A stretch of DNA of 64,000 nt, from positions 3,224,001 through 3,288,000 of the forward strand of contig JASGHK010000004.1 of the NCBI GenBank assembly GCA_049841135.1, given 5' to 3'. A program made the translations under genes and the position numbers. This DNA comes from JACRCT01 sp049841135 (GTDB lineage: Bacteria; Myxococcota; Myxococcia; Myxococcales; UBA5297). Shown in pieces: positions 1 to 12,139 of the stretch (position 1 is the stretch's first letter; every line of letters starts with the position of its first letter). Below the pieces are notes generated by a model. It was given only the letters and a program-made list of their open reading frames with translations, did not search any database and was not told where the DNA came from.

Positions 1-496
1 TGTAGCCGAGCGCACTGCCGATGGGGATGGCGGCGTAGAAGATGGAGAAGACGCGGCCGCGCAGCGAGCGCGGGAAGTAGTCCGCCAGCAGGCTGGGCGA
101 GATGGTGCCGTAGGCGGCCTCGCCGACGCCGACCAGCGCCCGCGCGATGAAGAGCATCGCGAAGTTGCCGACGAAGCCGGCGGCCACCGTCGCCGCGCTC
201 CAGATGGCCACCCCGAGCGCGATGAGCCGCGGGCGCGAGCCCTTGTCGCCCAGCGCCCCGAAGACGGGCGAGGCGAGCATGTAGACGATGATGAAGCCGG
301 GCCCCAAGAGGCTCAGCTGGAAGTCGCTGGCGTCGAAGGCCTTGCGCAGGCTCTCGACCAGCGACGAGACGACGAAGCGATCGAGGTAGTTGACGAGGTT
401 GATGAGCGTGAGCACCGCCAGCCCGCGCTGGTAGGCGCTCACCTTCGCCGCAGCGGGATCGGGGGGCAGGCTGGGCTCGGGGCTCGGCGCGTCCAT
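1..496 (-). CDS. MFS transporter, N-terminal part (runs off left edge)
   Basis: Reading the minus strand from an ATG at 496 gives 165 residues with no stop before the window edge. After a short cytosolic N-terminus come alternating hydrophobic helices, with a loop containing GDKGSRPRL (the MFS loop 2-3 motif, usually G-x-L-[AG]-D-[RK]) and a helix with RALVGVGEAA, a typical helix-4 motif. This supports a 12-helix major facilitator, of which about five helices are in view. The substrate cannot be told; the style is closest to spinster/anion-cation symporter-like members. It is divergent from the ATP synthase cluster, with about 550 bases between them. The C-terminal half is missing only because of the window edge. 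Confidence 0.8.
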   Translation of the reverse strand, partial: MDAPSPEPSLPPDPAAAKVSAYQRGLAVLTLINLVNYLDRFVVSSLVESLRKAFDASDFQLSLLGPGFIIVYMLASPVFGALGDKGSRPRLIALGVAIWSAATVAAGFVGNFAMLFIARALVGVGEAAYGTISPSLLADYFPRSLRGRVFSIFYAAIPIGSALGY

Positions 497-1043
497 GGAT
501 GGCGCGGACGTTAACGGCTGCCCACGCCGAACGGCAAGCTGGCCTACCTCCCGGACCGGCCCGGTGACGGCGGTCACACTCGCGGTCCTGAGCGGGTCCA
601 GCCGGGGTCGAAAGGGCCGCGGATCGGCCGGACTGGCTCGGGAAGGCCCCTGGGAGGCCGCCAGAGCCGACTACGTCTGCCAGCCCCATTTCAATCCCTC
701 TGGCCGCCACGAGGCCCTGGCGCGGCCGCGGGTGGCCTCCCAGGCACCTTCCCGAGGGTCAAAAACCACCTCGCAAACGCCCGTCGCCACTGTGTTTTTC
801 GGACGCGAAGTCGCCCTCCGCCGGCGAGGGGCGCTCGGCCCTGGGCAGGGGTCCACGGCTCGACGTGCGATAGCCCAATTCGCCCGTCATTTCTCTGCGT
901 TGACAGCCCGCAGGCCCTCCGCTAGCTATACGTGCCCGCCTTCCAGGAAGGCTGCCGCGAAGCGGGTGAAACAGCCACCCGAAGCCACCGTCATCTCTTC
1001 GGAAACTTGGGGACCCGAGGCAGCCGACGCAGGGGAGCCATTC
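497..1043. other. Intergenic region upstream of the atp cluster
   Basis: This 547-base gap separates the divergent MFS gene and atpH. A plus-strand reading frame runs through it in phase with atpH, but the translated peptide is Arg/Pro/Ser-rich and lacks any ATP synthase similarity, so it is read as non-coding. No RNA gene was recognised. It should contain promoters for both directions; the only strong element seen is the TTGACA at 900. Confidence 0.5.
900..932 (+). promoter_or_regulatory. Candidate promoter of the atp operon
   Basis: A perfect -35 hexamer TTGACA lies at 900-905, about 140 bases upstream of atpH. The -10 is uncertain: TAGCTA at 923-928 has the right 17-base spacing but matches poorly, while TATACG at 927-932 matches better but is 21 bases away. 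The call rests mainly on the -35 and on position. Confidence 0.35.
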
Positions 1044-1583
1044 GTGAACGCTTCCGGCATCTCTCGACGCTACGCCAAAGCTCTGTTCGAGCTGGCAGTC
1101 GAGGACGGCAAGTTCGAGGAGATGGGGCGCGAGCTCGCTTCGCTGCGCGCGGCCTTCGAGTCGGACCCGGCCCTCGTCACCGCCCTGGCCAACCCGGCCA
1201 CCACCCGCGAGGACCGGATGTCCGTCGCGGAGGCGCTCATCGGCGCGCTCAAGCCGTCGCCGCTCCTGGCCAACACGCTCCGACTCCTGGCCGACCGCCG
1301 CCGCCTCGCCGACCTCCCGGCCCTCGAGCGCACCTACCGCGACCTGGCCGACGAGAAGTCCGGCCGCGTCCGCGCCAAGGTCACCACCGCCGTGCCGCTG
1401 GCGGAGGACGTCGCCACGCACCTCTCCGCCGCGCTGCAGAAGGCGACCGCGCACACGGTCGTCGTCGAGCGCGCCGTCGACCCGGCCATCCTCGGCGGCG
1501 CCGTCGCCCAGGTCGGCAGCCAGGTCTTCGACGGCAGCATCCGAAACCAGATCGAGCAGCTCAAGCAGCAGCTGAAGGCTTAA
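1044..1583 (+). CDS. atpH: ATP synthase F1 subunit delta
   Basis: Encodes 179 residues beginning VNASGISRRYAKALFELA, the conserved N-terminus of the delta/OSCP family, and ending with the typical VGSxVFDGSIRNQIEQLKQQL helix. The GTG at 1044 is chosen because it follows the Shine-Dalgarno AGGGGAG (1031-1037) at good spacing and gives the usual family length; the open frame continues upstream without similarity. Delta forms the peripheral stalk cap linking F1 to F0 subunit b at the cytoplasmic membrane face. It is first in an operon with atpA, atpG, atpD and atpC. The expected neighbour atpF is absent, so the F0 genes must lie elsewhere. Confidence 0.95.
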   Translation: MNASGISRRYAKALFELAVEDGKFEEMGRELASLRAAFESDPALVTALANPATTREDRMSVAEALIGALKPSPLLANTLRLLADRRRLADLPALERTYRDLADEKSGRVRAKVTTAVPLAEDVATHLSAALQKATAHTVVVERAVDPAILGGAVAQVGSQVFDGSIRNQIEQLKQQLKA

Positions 1584-1655
1584 GGGACTCTGCCTCTCGC
1601 GCTCCGGTGCCGGCACGTTCCGGCCCGACTGGGCGCCAACGAAGGAAGACGACAC

Positions 1656-3192
<1,537 letters not shown>

Positions 3193-3215
3193 CGAGACCC
3201 TGAGAGGAGCGCCCC

Positions 3216-4094
3216 ATGCCGTCCCTGAAGGCGATTCGAACCCGCATCCGCTCGGTCAAGAGCACCCAGCAGATCACGCGGGCCATGAAGATGGTCAGCG
3301 CGGCCAAGCTGCGCCGGGCCCAGGAGGCCATCACCTCCGCGCGCCCCTACGTGCAGCGGATGGAGGACGTGCTCAAGCAGCTGGCCAAGCGCGTCGACCT
3401 GTCGGCGCACCCGCTGCTCGTGCGCCGGCCGGTGAAGAAGGTGGAGATCGTCGTCCTGACCAGCGACCGCGGCCTGTGCGGCGGCTTCAACGCCAGCGTC
3501 GTGCGCCGCGTGCAGCGCTACCGCTGGGAGAACGAGGAGAAGCTGGAGTCGCTCAAGCTGCGCACCATCGGCCGCAAGGGCAACGAGGCCTTCCGCCGGC
3601 GCGGCGCACAGATCGCCAAGGACCACGCCGGGCTCCTCAAGACGCTCACCTACGCCGCCGCCGAGTCGCTCGCCGCCGAGCTGACGAGCCAGTTCCTGTC
3701 GGGCGAGGTCGACGCGGTCTACCTCGCCTACAACGAGTTCATCTCGCCGGTCTCGCAGAAGGTCTCGCTGGTCGAGCTGCTCCCCATCCGGCCGCCGGAG
3801 GACGAGAAGGCCAAGGACGCCGGCAGGGCCGCCGACATCGACTACGAATACGAGCCCAGCCGCGAGCGCGTCCTCGAGGACCTGCTCCCGCGCTACGTGG
3901 CGAGCGCCGTCTGGCGCGCGCTGCTCGAGTCGGTCGCCAGCGAGCACGGCGCCCGCATGAGCGCCATGGACAGCGCCACCAAGAACGCCAACGAGATGAT
4001 TGGCCGGCTGACGCTGCAGTACAACCGCACGCGCCAGGCGGGCATCACCAAGGAGCTGATGGAGATCGTCTCCGGAGCGGAGGCCCTCAAGTGA
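3216..4094 (+). CDS. atpG: ATP synthase F1 subunit gamma
   Basis: 292 residues starting MPSLKAIRTRIRSVKSTQQI, the hallmark N-terminal helix of gamma, with the conserved ITRAMKMVSAAKLRRAQ segment next. The C-terminus has the matching coiled-coil strand (MSAMDSATKNANEMI, LQYNRTRQAGITKELMEI). Gamma is the rotating central shaft joining catalytic F1 to the c-ring. The start is preceded by GAGAGGAG. It follows atpA by 23 bases and its stop codon overlaps the GTG of the next gene (GTGA), which implies translational coupling to an unrelated exported protein. Confidence 0.96.
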   Translation: MPSLKAIRTRIRSVKSTQQITRAMKMVSAAKLRRAQEAITSARPYVQRMEDVLKQLAKRVDLSAHPLLVRRPVKKVEIVVLTSDRGLCGGFNASVVRRVQRYRWENEEKLESLKLRTIGRKGNEAFRRRGAQIAKDHAGLLKTLTYAAAESLAAELTSQFLSGEVDAVYLAYNEFISPVSQKVSLVELLPIRPPEDEKAKDAGRAADIDYEYEPSRERVLEDLLPRYVASAVWRALLESVASEHGARMSAMDSATKNANEMIGRLTLQYNRTRQAGITKELMEIVSGAEALK

Positions 4095-4906
4095 CGCACC
4101 GCCTCGCCCTCGCCGCTGCCGCCCTGGCCCTTTCCCTGTCCCTGGTCGTTCCCGGCGCTGCCGCTGCGGCCGCCGCCGCGGCCGCTCCCGCCAAGGAGAA
4201 GGGCAAGGCTCCGGCCAAGGCTTCAGCGAAGGGCGAGAAGGCCAAGGCGGGCGACAAGGCGAAGAAGGGCGAGGAGCCGGCGCCTTCGACCATCGTCGTG
4301 GACGGCCAGCCCGCCGGCGACGACCCGGAGTTCGCCAAGGCCGGCAAGGTCATCGAGTTCGACCGCTCGGGCAAGGCCAAGGTGGTCCGCGGCACCGACA
4401 CCGGCGGCGACCTGCCCACGGTCGTCGGGACCGCCGAGGAGCTGCCCCCCGCCATGGAGGAGCGCCAGGGCGCGGAGCTGCACCCCTCCGCCGCTGGGAG
4501 CAAGAGCGGCCCCGGCGCGCACGACCTGACCGCCCGCGAAGCCTGCAAGCTCCGCCTGGGCGCGCAGTGCCAGATGCTGGTGCGCTGCTCCGGCGGCGCG
4601 TTCCCCATCGACTGCGACCAGATGTCCGCCAGCTGCGAGGACGCCGAGGGCATCGCGCCCTATTCGCGCAAGGACGCCGAGGCCTGCGCCAAGGGCGTCT
4701 CGGCGCTCAAGTGCGCCACGGTCAACAGCATGGGCCTCAACTTCAACCCCGAGGCCAAGGTCGCCGCCTGCAAGCCGATCCGCGAGTCCGAGAGCGAGAG
4801 CGACAAGCCGGCGCCCAAGCCCGCCAAGGGCATCCCCGGCGCGGGCCAGGACTTCCGCAACATCGACGTGGATGTCGGCGGCATTCTGGGTGGCGGCGGC
4901 GAATAG
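4091..4906 (+). CDS. Exported Cys-containing protein of unknown function within the atp operon
   Basis: 271 residues from a GTG at 4091 that overlaps the atpG stop by four bases. The N-terminus is a clear signal sequence (hydrophobic LALAAAALALSLSLVV, then an Ala-rich cleavage region), followed by a Lys/Ala/Gly-rich linker. The C-terminal ~120 residues hold eight to nine cysteines (CKLRLGAQCQMLVRCSGG, CDQMSASCEDA, ACAKG, KCATV, ACKP), suggesting a disulphide-bonded periplasmic or secreted domain, and the tail is Gly-rich. No family is recognised. A longer open frame begins inside atpG but that part is an out-of-phase shadow. Its place between atpG and atpD is unusual. Confidence 0.75.
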   Translation: MTHRLALAAAALALSLSLVVPGAAAAAAAAAAPAKEKGKAPAKASAKGEKAKAGDKAKKGEEPAPSTIVVDGQPAGDDPEFAKAGKVIEFDRSGKAKVVRGTDTGGDLPTVVGTAEELPPAMEERQGAELHPSAAGSKSGPGAHDLTAREACKLRLGAQCQMLVRCSGGAFPIDCDQMSASCEDAEGIAPYSRKDAEACAKGVSALKCATVNSMGLNFNPEAKVAACKPIRESESESDKPAPKPAKGIPGAGQDFRNIDVDVGGILGGGGE

Positions 4907-4995
4907 GACTTCACACCTGGCCGGCGGACGCCGGCCGCACCAACTCGAACGGTTGGACGGTTTCGAAAGACGTTGGAAAGGCGAGGACGAACGAC

Positions 4996-6495
<1,500 letters not shown>

Positions 6496-6527
6496 TCGGG
6501 CTGCGGGCTGCGGGCAAGCGAGGCATC

Positions 6528-7106
6528 TTGAAGAGCGGCAGGCACATCGCCAGGCGGGACGTGATTGCGGCAGTCGCGATCACGTGTGCCTTGGCCTCGC
6601 CCGCGCGTGCCGAGGACGACCCCAAGGCCTTCGAGATCGTCTCGCCCAATGCGGAGTTCGCGCTCGCCCAGGCCTCCGAGGGCGCGGCGTGCAAGGTCGA
6701 GGTCAAGCGCGGCGCCTCGACGGTGCTCTGGTCCGCCCGGCGCTGCTTCGGCGACCGCAACGACGGCCACTTCCTCTCCAACGACGGGCTGACGCTCGTC
6801 GTGGTCCACGCCTACCCGTCGCTGGCCGCCGGGGTGAAGGCCGCCGTCGGGGTCTCGGCGTGGTTCAAGGGCGCGCCGGCGCACTCCTTCGAGGTCGGCC
6901 GCTTCGTGCGCGACGTCAAGCCGCTGGTGATGTCGCGCAAGCACTTCTACTGGGTCGAGGGCACCCTGGGGCAGCGGGGGGTCCCGCCGGGCTACTCGCA
7001 GGACGGAAAGGCCGTGGAGCTCACCACGCTCGACCGGCGCAGCTGGTCGGTGGGCTTCGACGGCAAGCTCAAGAAGATCGACATGCCCAAGCCGCTCGGG
7101 CGGTAG
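6528..7106 (+). CDS. Exported hypothetical protein between atpD and atpC
   Basis: 192 residues from a TTG at 6528 preceded by AGCGAGG. This start gives a basic N-region (KSGRHIARR) and hydrophobic core ending ASPARA, a good Sec signal with cleavage before EDDP. A GTG at 6561 is possible but would remove the basic part. The mature protein of about 165 residues has two cysteines (AACKVE, RRCFGD) and a beta-rich look, with repeated patterns such as LVVVHAYPS and KHFYWVEG. No family is recognised. It lies in the atp operon, 32 bases after atpD and about 47 before atpC, so it is probably co-transcribed. Confidence 0.7.
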   Translation: MKSGRHIARRDVIAAVAITCALASPARAEDDPKAFEIVSPNAEFALAQASEGAACKVEVKRGASTVLWSARRCFGDRNDGHFLSNDGLTLVVVHAYPSLAAGVKAAVGVSAWFKGAPAHSFEVGRFVRDVKPLVMSRKHFYWVEGTLGQRGVPPGYSQDGKAVELTTLDRRSWSVGFDGKLKKIDMPKPLGR

Positions 7107-7153
7107 TCGCCAGCCTCCGGGCGATGGCGCCGTGACACACGAGGATCAGACCG

Positions 7154-7565
7154 ATGGCCGACAAGATGATCCACCTCGACATCGTGACCCCGGAGCGCCA
7201 GGTGCTCTCCGCCGACACCACCGAGGTCGTCGCCCCGGGCGGCACCGGGCTCTTCGGCGTCCGCGCCGGCCACGCCCCGTTCCTGACGGTGGTGGTCCCC
7301 GGCGAGGCTCACCTTCAAGACCGACGGCCAGACGCGCCGCTACGCCATCGGCGGCGGCTTCGTCGAAGTGGCCGACAACCGGGTGATCGTCCTGGCGGAG
7401 ACGGCCGAGGCCCAGGAGGAGATCGACCTCGAGCGCGCCAAGCGTGCCAGCGAGGACGCCCTCAAGCGCCTGGCCTCTCTGACGGTCAACGACCCCGAGC
7501 ACCGCACCCAGCGTGCCCGCGTCCGCCGCGCCACCGCGCGCATCGGCGTCGCCACCCGCCGGTAG
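7154..7565 (+). CDS. atpC: ATP synthase F1 subunit epsilon (one-base frameshift)
   Basis: The N-terminal frame reads MADKMIHLDIVTPERQVLSA and continues through the beta-sandwich to VVVPGE. The second frame resumes with LTFKTDGQTRRYAIGGGFVEVADNRVIVLAETAE and the C-terminal helical hairpin. Deleting one G from GAGGCTC at 7304-7310 gives PGELTFKTDG and a normal ~137-residue epsilon. Epsilon joins gamma to the c-ring and inhibits ATP hydrolysis. As the last F1 gene of an otherwise intact operon, the break is most likely a sequence error. The ATG at 7154 follows GAGGA. Confidence 0.9.
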
Positions 7566-7650
7566 CCTTCGGAGAAGCTCAGGACGAGCTTTCGGCGCCG
7601 CAAAGCACCCCCGAGGCCCGAAGCCCGAAGCCTGGGATAGCATCGGCGCC

Positions 7651-9148
7651 ATGCGCCGTCCCGACCCCCAGACCTCGTCCGTGATGGCAGCCCTGCTCTT
7701 CTCGGGCTGCACCTGTGCTGGCCGCCTGCCCGGCAAGGCCGCCGTTCGCCCCGCCGAGTACGCGGGCAGCATGTACCCCAAGGACGCCAAGGAGGCTCGA
7801 GCGGCGCCTCGACGAGCTCCTCGCCCAGGCCCAGCCGGTCGAGGGCCCGGTGCAGGCGGTCCTCGTCCCGCACGCGGGGATGGAGTGGGCCGGCCCGGTC
7901 GTGGCCAAGACGCTCGGGGCGCTCAAGGACCGCCGCTACAAGCGCATCGTCGTCCTCGCCGAGGCCCACAAGCCGAAGTGGAGCGGCGTCGCCCTGCCGG
8001 CCGAGGCCGCCTTCGCGACGCCCCTGGGCAACGTGGTGGTCGACGAGGAGGGGCTGAAGCTGCTCGCGGGCTATCCACCCTTCGAGCGCAAGGCCGTCGC
8101 CTTCGACGACGACTACGTGGTCGAGGCGCTGCTGCCCTACCTGCAGCGGCTGTGGCCCGACGTGCCGGTGCTGCCGGTGGTGGTCGGCCGCAGCGAGGAG
8201 GGCGACCGGCCGCGGCTGGGGCGCACGCTGCGCCACGTGCTGGACGAGCGCACCCTGCTCGTGGCCACCTCGACCTTCACCCACTTCGGCTCCTGGGGCG
8301 ACGGCCAGCCGTTCGAGCTCGACGGCGGCAAGGCGGCCGTGGAGGAGCGCCTCTTCGAGTACGAGGAGCCCCTGCTCCAGGCGCTGCTGTCGCGCTCCTC
8401 CGAGGATTGGTCGCGCGAGCGCGTCAGCCACCGGACCCGGAGCTGCGGCTTCAACGCGCTCTCGGTGCTGCTCGCGGCCCTCGGCGCGGGCGAGCGCGGC
8501 CGGGTCGTCTCGCGCAGCACCTCCATGGACCGGCTCTTCGACCCCACCGACGTCAGCGGCGTCTCCTACGTGGGCGCCCTCTTCCCGGGCCGCTGGCCAG
8601 CCGTGGCCGCGCTCGACGAGGACGATCGGCGCACGCTGGGCCGCATCGCCGAGGAGGGCGTGAAGGCCGCGGTCCACGGCCAGCCGCCTCCCGGGCTGGG
8701 CGAGATCTCCGCGCGCCTTCGCCAACCGGGCGGTGCCTTCGTGACCCTGACCGAGAACGACCGGCTGCGCGGGTGCATGGGCCGGCTGGTCGCGGGCTCC
8801 ATCGCCGAGGCGGTCGCCACCGCGGCCCGGATGGCGGCACAGAGCGACCCACGCTTCAACCCGCTGCGCCCGGACGACCTGGCGCGAATCGCGCTCGAGA
8901 TCTCGGTGATGGGCCCCTTCGAGACGCTCGACGCGCCAACCGACTTCGAGCCCGGCCGGCACGGCCTGCTCCTCACCTCCGGGTTCCACCGCGGGCTGCT
9001 GCTGCCGCAGGTGGCGACCCAGTACGCCCTGGGCCGCCTCGAGTTCCTGGAGGCGCTCGCCCAGAAGGCCGGGCTGCCCTCCGACGGGTGGAGGCAGGCC
9101 AAGCTCGAGCGCTTCGGCGTCGACGCCTTCGAGCCCAAGCCGGTCTGA
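7651..9148 (+). CDS. AmmeMemoRadiSam B/A fusion (Memo-like plus AMMECR1), lipoprotein, one-base frameshift
   Basis: The N-terminal frame has a short hydrophobic segment with lipobox-like LLFSGC (ATG 7651, or 7684 for a tighter signal), then AEYAGSMYPKDAKE. The second frame continues LERRLDELLAQ. Removing a G from GAGGCTC at 7792-7798 joins them. Residues ~45-300 match the Memo family (VPHAGMEWAGPV, TSTFTHFGSWGD, CGFNALSVLL). Residues ~310-495 match AMMECR1 (GAFVTLTENDRLRGCMGRL, ALEISVMGPF). In other genomes these two domains occur as amrB and amrA next to a radical SAM gene; here they are fused and no radical SAM gene is in the window. Function is unknown. Confidence 0.85.
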
Positions 9149-9208
9149 GCCGAGAGACTTCGGTTCGGAGGGAAGCGAAGCGCCGACCCGACGTCGCGTG
9201 TCAAAGGC

Positions 9209-9907
9209 TCAGCCGCGGACGCGCCCGAGCAGCCCGCGCGCGTCGAGGGCCTCCACCACGTCCGCGTGGATGGCCTCGCGGGTGCGCGGGACGCCGCCCC
9301 GGCCCACGGTGGGGATGAGCTGCCAGCCCTTCGCGGTCCGCGCCTGGTGCCGGTACTCGGCCAGCGCCATGCGCAGGTGGGCGCGGTCCGCTTCCAGCTC
9401 GTCCATCTGCTTGGCCGTGTAGGCGCGAGCCGCCTTCTGGCGCACGCGCTCCTGTGCCAAGGCGTCGGGCATGTCGAGGTAGAGGACGAGGTCGGGCCGC
9501 GGCAGGCCGAACAGGCCGAACTCCAGCTCTTCGATCATCTTGCGCAGCGCCTTGCGCTGAGCGGGAGGCGTGCGGGCCGACTGGTGGGCCAGGTTCGAGC
9601 CGACATAGCGGTCGCACAGCGCCACCCTGCCGCGCGCGAGCGTCTTCTCGAGGGCGCCCTTGAGCTCAAAGCGGTCGAGGGCGTAGAGCACCGCCGTCAG
9701 CCGGCTGTCGATTTGCCGGGGCGAGCCCATCCGCCCGTCCAGGTACGCTCCGATGAGCGAGCCAGCGAGCGTGCTCTGGTAGGCCGGGAACGAGAACAGG
9801 TCTACCGCGCGCCCGCGCGCCTTCAGCGCCCGGACAAGCAGCTGCGCCTGGGTCCCCTTGCCGGTGCCGTCGATGCCTTCGATCGCGATGAGCGGGCCGT
9901 GCTTCAT
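9209..9907 (-). CDS. tmk: Thymidylate kinase (dTMP kinase)
   Basis: 232 residues. The N-terminus MKHGPLIAIEGIDGTGKGTQAQ carries the P-loop typical of thymidylate kinase (about residues 10-19). The DRY-type motif ALCDRYVGSNLAHQ follows at about residues 96-109 and DLVLYLDMP around 138-146. It phosphorylates dTMP to dTDP for DNA synthesis in the cytoplasm. The family is usually 200-215 residues; this one has a slightly longer C-terminal tail. It is convergent with the Memo/AMMECR1 gene, with about 60 bases between the two stops. Confidence 0.95.
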   Translation of the reverse strand: MKHGPLIAIEGIDGTGKGTQAQLLVRALKARGRAVDLFSFPAYQSTLAGSLIGAYLDGRMGSPRQIDSRLTAVLYALDRFELKGALEKTLARGRVALCDRYVGSNLAHQSARTPPAQRKALRKMIEELEFGLFGLPRPDLVLYLDMPDALAQERVRQKAARAYTAKQMDELEADRAHLRMALAEYRHQARTAKGWQLIPTVGRGGVPRTREAIHADVVEALDARGLLGRVRG

Positions 9908-9987
9908 GGGCGCGGAGTATTCGCAGCCGCTCGCACGGCCGTCAAGGCAACGGCGTTCATCGCCCGCGTCGGGAGGCTCGACGGTGC

Positions 9988-10650
9988 CTACTCGTGCGGC
10001 ACCAGCGAGAGCGGCACGGTCAGCTCCACGTCCTCGCCCAGCGGCGGGAAGCGCATCGCGCGCAGCCGCGAGGTGATGCAGGAGACGACGCCCTCGTCCT
10101 TGAGGGTGGTCTCCTCGACCCGCGCGGCGATCACCTTCCCCGAGGCCTCGGCGTGGACCGTGACCACCACCCGACCCTTGATGCGCGAGTCGCGGCGCAG
10201 CGAGTTCGAGTAGCAGGCCTCGAAGGCGGTCATCGACAGCCTCAGGGTGTTGCGCACGGTCTGCTCGGCGTCCGGCGGCGGCGGCTGCATCGCCGGGGTG
10301 GAGGGCAGGAGTTCGGCCTTGGCCTCGGGCTTGGGCTCCGGCTGCGCGCTGGGCAGCTTCGCCACGGCCAAGGGCTTGGGGGGCGCCGTCAGCGGCACCG
10401 GCTTGGGCGCAGGGGGAGGCTCGGCCGGGGTGGGCTCAGGGGCGGCGACAGGCTCGGCGACCGGCTCGGCGGGCGGCGGCGGCTCGGCCACGGGGTTGGG
10501 GGCCGGCGGCAGCAGCTGAGGCGCGGGGAGCGTCGGGGGGACGGTGACGTGCACCGCGACGGCCGGCGGCGGGCCGTTGAACGCGAAGGCGACGAGCGCG
10601 AGGGCGACGACGGCGCACAGAACCGCCAGCCCGAGCCTGACGAAACGCAC
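9988..10650 (-). CDS. AgmX/TonB-like protein with proline-rich linker
   Basis: 220 residues from a GTG at 10650, chosen because GGAGG stands seven bases before it. A single N-terminal membrane segment (LGLAVLCAVVALALVAFAF) is followed by a ~100-residue Pro/Ala/Glu-rich linker like that of TonB. The C-terminal domain of ~95 residues contains ACYSNSLRRDSRIKGRVVV and TLKDEGVVSCITSRLRAMRFPP, the pattern of the AgmX/PglI C-terminal domain common in myxobacteria. Such proteins are anchored in the inner membrane and span the periplasm; a role in envelope transport or gliding is known for relatives but not shown here. It lies about 80 bases upstream of tmk. Confidence 0.75.
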   Translation of the reverse strand: MRFVRLGLAVLCAVVALALVAFAFNGPPPAVAVHVTVPPTLPAPQLLPPAPNPVAEPPPPAEPVAEPVAAPEPTPAEPPPAPKPVPLTAPPKPLAVAKLPSAQPEPKPEAKAELLPSTPAMQPPPPDAEQTVRNTLRLSMTAFEACYSNSLRRDSRIKGRVVVTVHAEASGKVIAARVEETTLKDEGVVSCITSRLRAMRFPPLGEDVELTVPLSLVPHE

Positions 10651-10752
10651 GTCGGTCCTCCATGGAAGCCAGCCCGCGCGCGAGCGTAGCACCGCTGGTC
10701 GGACCACCCAAAATCTTGGCCGAACGCCTCGGCTGGGCGGGAAGCGAAGCGC

Positions 10753-11460
10753 TCAGCTCCCGCTCGCCTTCTGGGGCGGCGGCGTCATCTTCCGGGCCGG
10801 CCCGATGGACGACTGGGCGATGCCGAGCGAGAGGATGGTCTTGAAGGCCTCCTCGACCGACATGTCGGCGGGCCGGAGCTCCTGCTCGGCGACGAGCAGG
10901 TGGAAGCCGGAGGTGGGGTTCGGGGTGGTGGGCACGTAGACGTTCAGGTACCCGTCCGGCAGCCCGGGCGCACGCACCGGCCCGGTCACGAACGCCAGCG
11001 CCCAGACACCCTTGCGCGGGTACTCGACGTAGACCACCCGGCGGAACTGCTGCCCGCCGCCCTGCGCCGCCAGCGTGCGCAGGAGCTGCTCGAGCGCGCC
11101 GTACACGCTGCGCAGCACGGGGATGCGCTGGATGACGTGCTCGGCCACGTAGTCGAGCATCTTCTGACCGAGCAGCTGCTTGGAGATCCAGCCGAACAGC
11201 GAGACGGCCAGCGCCAGCACGACGAGGAAACCGGCCGTGATGGCCAGGTCCACCAGGACCGCCACCGTCGGGTCCGGCAGCCACGTCTCGGGACGCCACG
11301 CCTGCGGCACCCACTCGCGCAGCCCCCAGAGCGCCTTGAGCGCGACCAGCGCCAGCCACAGCACCACGCCGAACGGCGTGACCACGAGCAGCCCGGACAG
11401 GAAGTGGCTGCGCAGCAGCGCGCCGATGCGCGGAAGCCGGTCGAGTTTGAGGCGGTTCAA
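10753..11460 (-). CDS. DUF502 family membrane protein
   Basis: About 235 residues from a TTG at 11460 preceded by GAGG at seven bases; the open frame extends to 11604 but that part is Ser/Gly/Pro-rich without family similarity. Two transmembrane segments (LLVVTPFGVVLWLALVAL; LVDLAITAGFLVVLALAVSLFG) flank a loop. After them come the conserved IPVLRSVYGALEQLLRTLAAQGG and YPRKGVWALAFVTG stretches, then VYVPTTPNPTSGFHLLV, which together identify DUF502. The function of the family is unknown; it is a widespread inner-membrane protein. The next gene upstream is divergent. Confidence 0.85.
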   Translation of the reverse strand: MNRLKLDRLPRIGALLRSHFLSGLLVVTPFGVVLWLALVALKALWGLREWVPQAWRPETWLPDPTVAVLVDLAITAGFLVVLALAVSLFGWISKQLLGQKMLDYVAEHVIQRIPVLRSVYGALEQLLRTLAAQGGGQQFRRVVYVEYPRKGVWALAFVTGPVRAPGLPDGYLNVYVPTTPNPTSGFHLLVAEQELRPADMSVEEAFKTILSLGIAQSSIGPARKMTPPPQKASGS

Positions 11461-11675
11461 GGCAGGTCCTCGGTCTGGCGAGGCAGAGGGATAACCCGTC
11501 GGGACGGGGATTTCCACCGGCAGGCTCTCGCTGCCCCGGCCGCCCGCAGAGGCCCGTCTAACCGCCTGCCCGGTTTTCGACGCCGCCGTCGAACCTCTGG
11601 CCACCCGGCGCCAGGCTTTGCGCCCAAGTACCTGGATTTGCTGGGAGGCGCGGGCCGTGCAGTCCCTCGGCCGCC

Positions 11676-12095
11676 ATGGACGGATTCCTCAAGCAGCTGG
11701 GCGATCACTGGCTTGCCCGGAGCCTGGGCTCCGGCGTCGTCTCCACGATGGTGGACGTCGCGGTGCTCTTCATCGCGGTCCACGCCTTTCGCCTCGCGAC
11801 GGTCCCCGCGTCGGCGCTGGGCGTGATCGCCGGGTGCGCGGTGAGCTTCACGCTCAACAAGTACGTGGCCTTCCGTGACAGCGGCAGCCCGCTCTGGCCT
11901 CAGCTGGGCAAGTACGCAGCGACGGTGGTCGCGGCGACGATGATCCACGCCACGCTGATGGGGCTCTTCGTCGACCACCTGCGCGTGCCGCTCCTTCCGG
12001 CGAAGCTCGTGTGCGACGTGATCGTCTTCGCCTGCGGCTGCGTGCTGGTGATGCGGCTGTTCATCTTCCGGCTCGGCCCGCGCGGCGCGCCCTGA
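11676..12095 (+). CDS. GtrA-like membrane protein
   Basis: 139 residues with four predicted membrane helices. The spacing and the motif SFTLNKYVAFRD at the end of helix 2 are the signature of the GtrA family, which moves or supports the lipid-linked sugar in cell-surface polysaccharide and teichoic acid glycosylation. The C-terminal helix ends VMRLFIFRL, also typical. The family usually measures 120-140 residues. No glycosyltransferase sits directly beside it, so its substrate cannot be guessed. Confidence 0.85.
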   Translation: MDGFLKQLGDHWLARSLGSGVVSTMVDVAVLFIAVHAFRLATVPASALGVIAGCAVSFTLNKYVAFRDSGSPLWPQLGKYAATVVAATMIHATLMGLFVDHLRVPLLPAKLVCDVIVFACGCVLVMRLFIFRLGPRGAP

Positions 12096-12139
12096 GTCGC
12101 CGAAGGTAGAATGGCGCCTCCTGGCGACGGAGGTGGCGC

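Noticed and set aside
495..1043. An in-frame upstream extension of atpH
   Set aside because: The extra ~180 residues are low-complexity Arg/Pro/Ser and have no similarity; the GTG at 1044 has a good ribosome binding site and correct length.
9168..10750. Similar GGGAAGCGAAGCGC strings in two intergenic gaps (about 9173 and 10739)
   Set aside because: Only two short copies; this may be chance in GC-rich DNA or part of weak terminators, and is not enough to call a repeat family.
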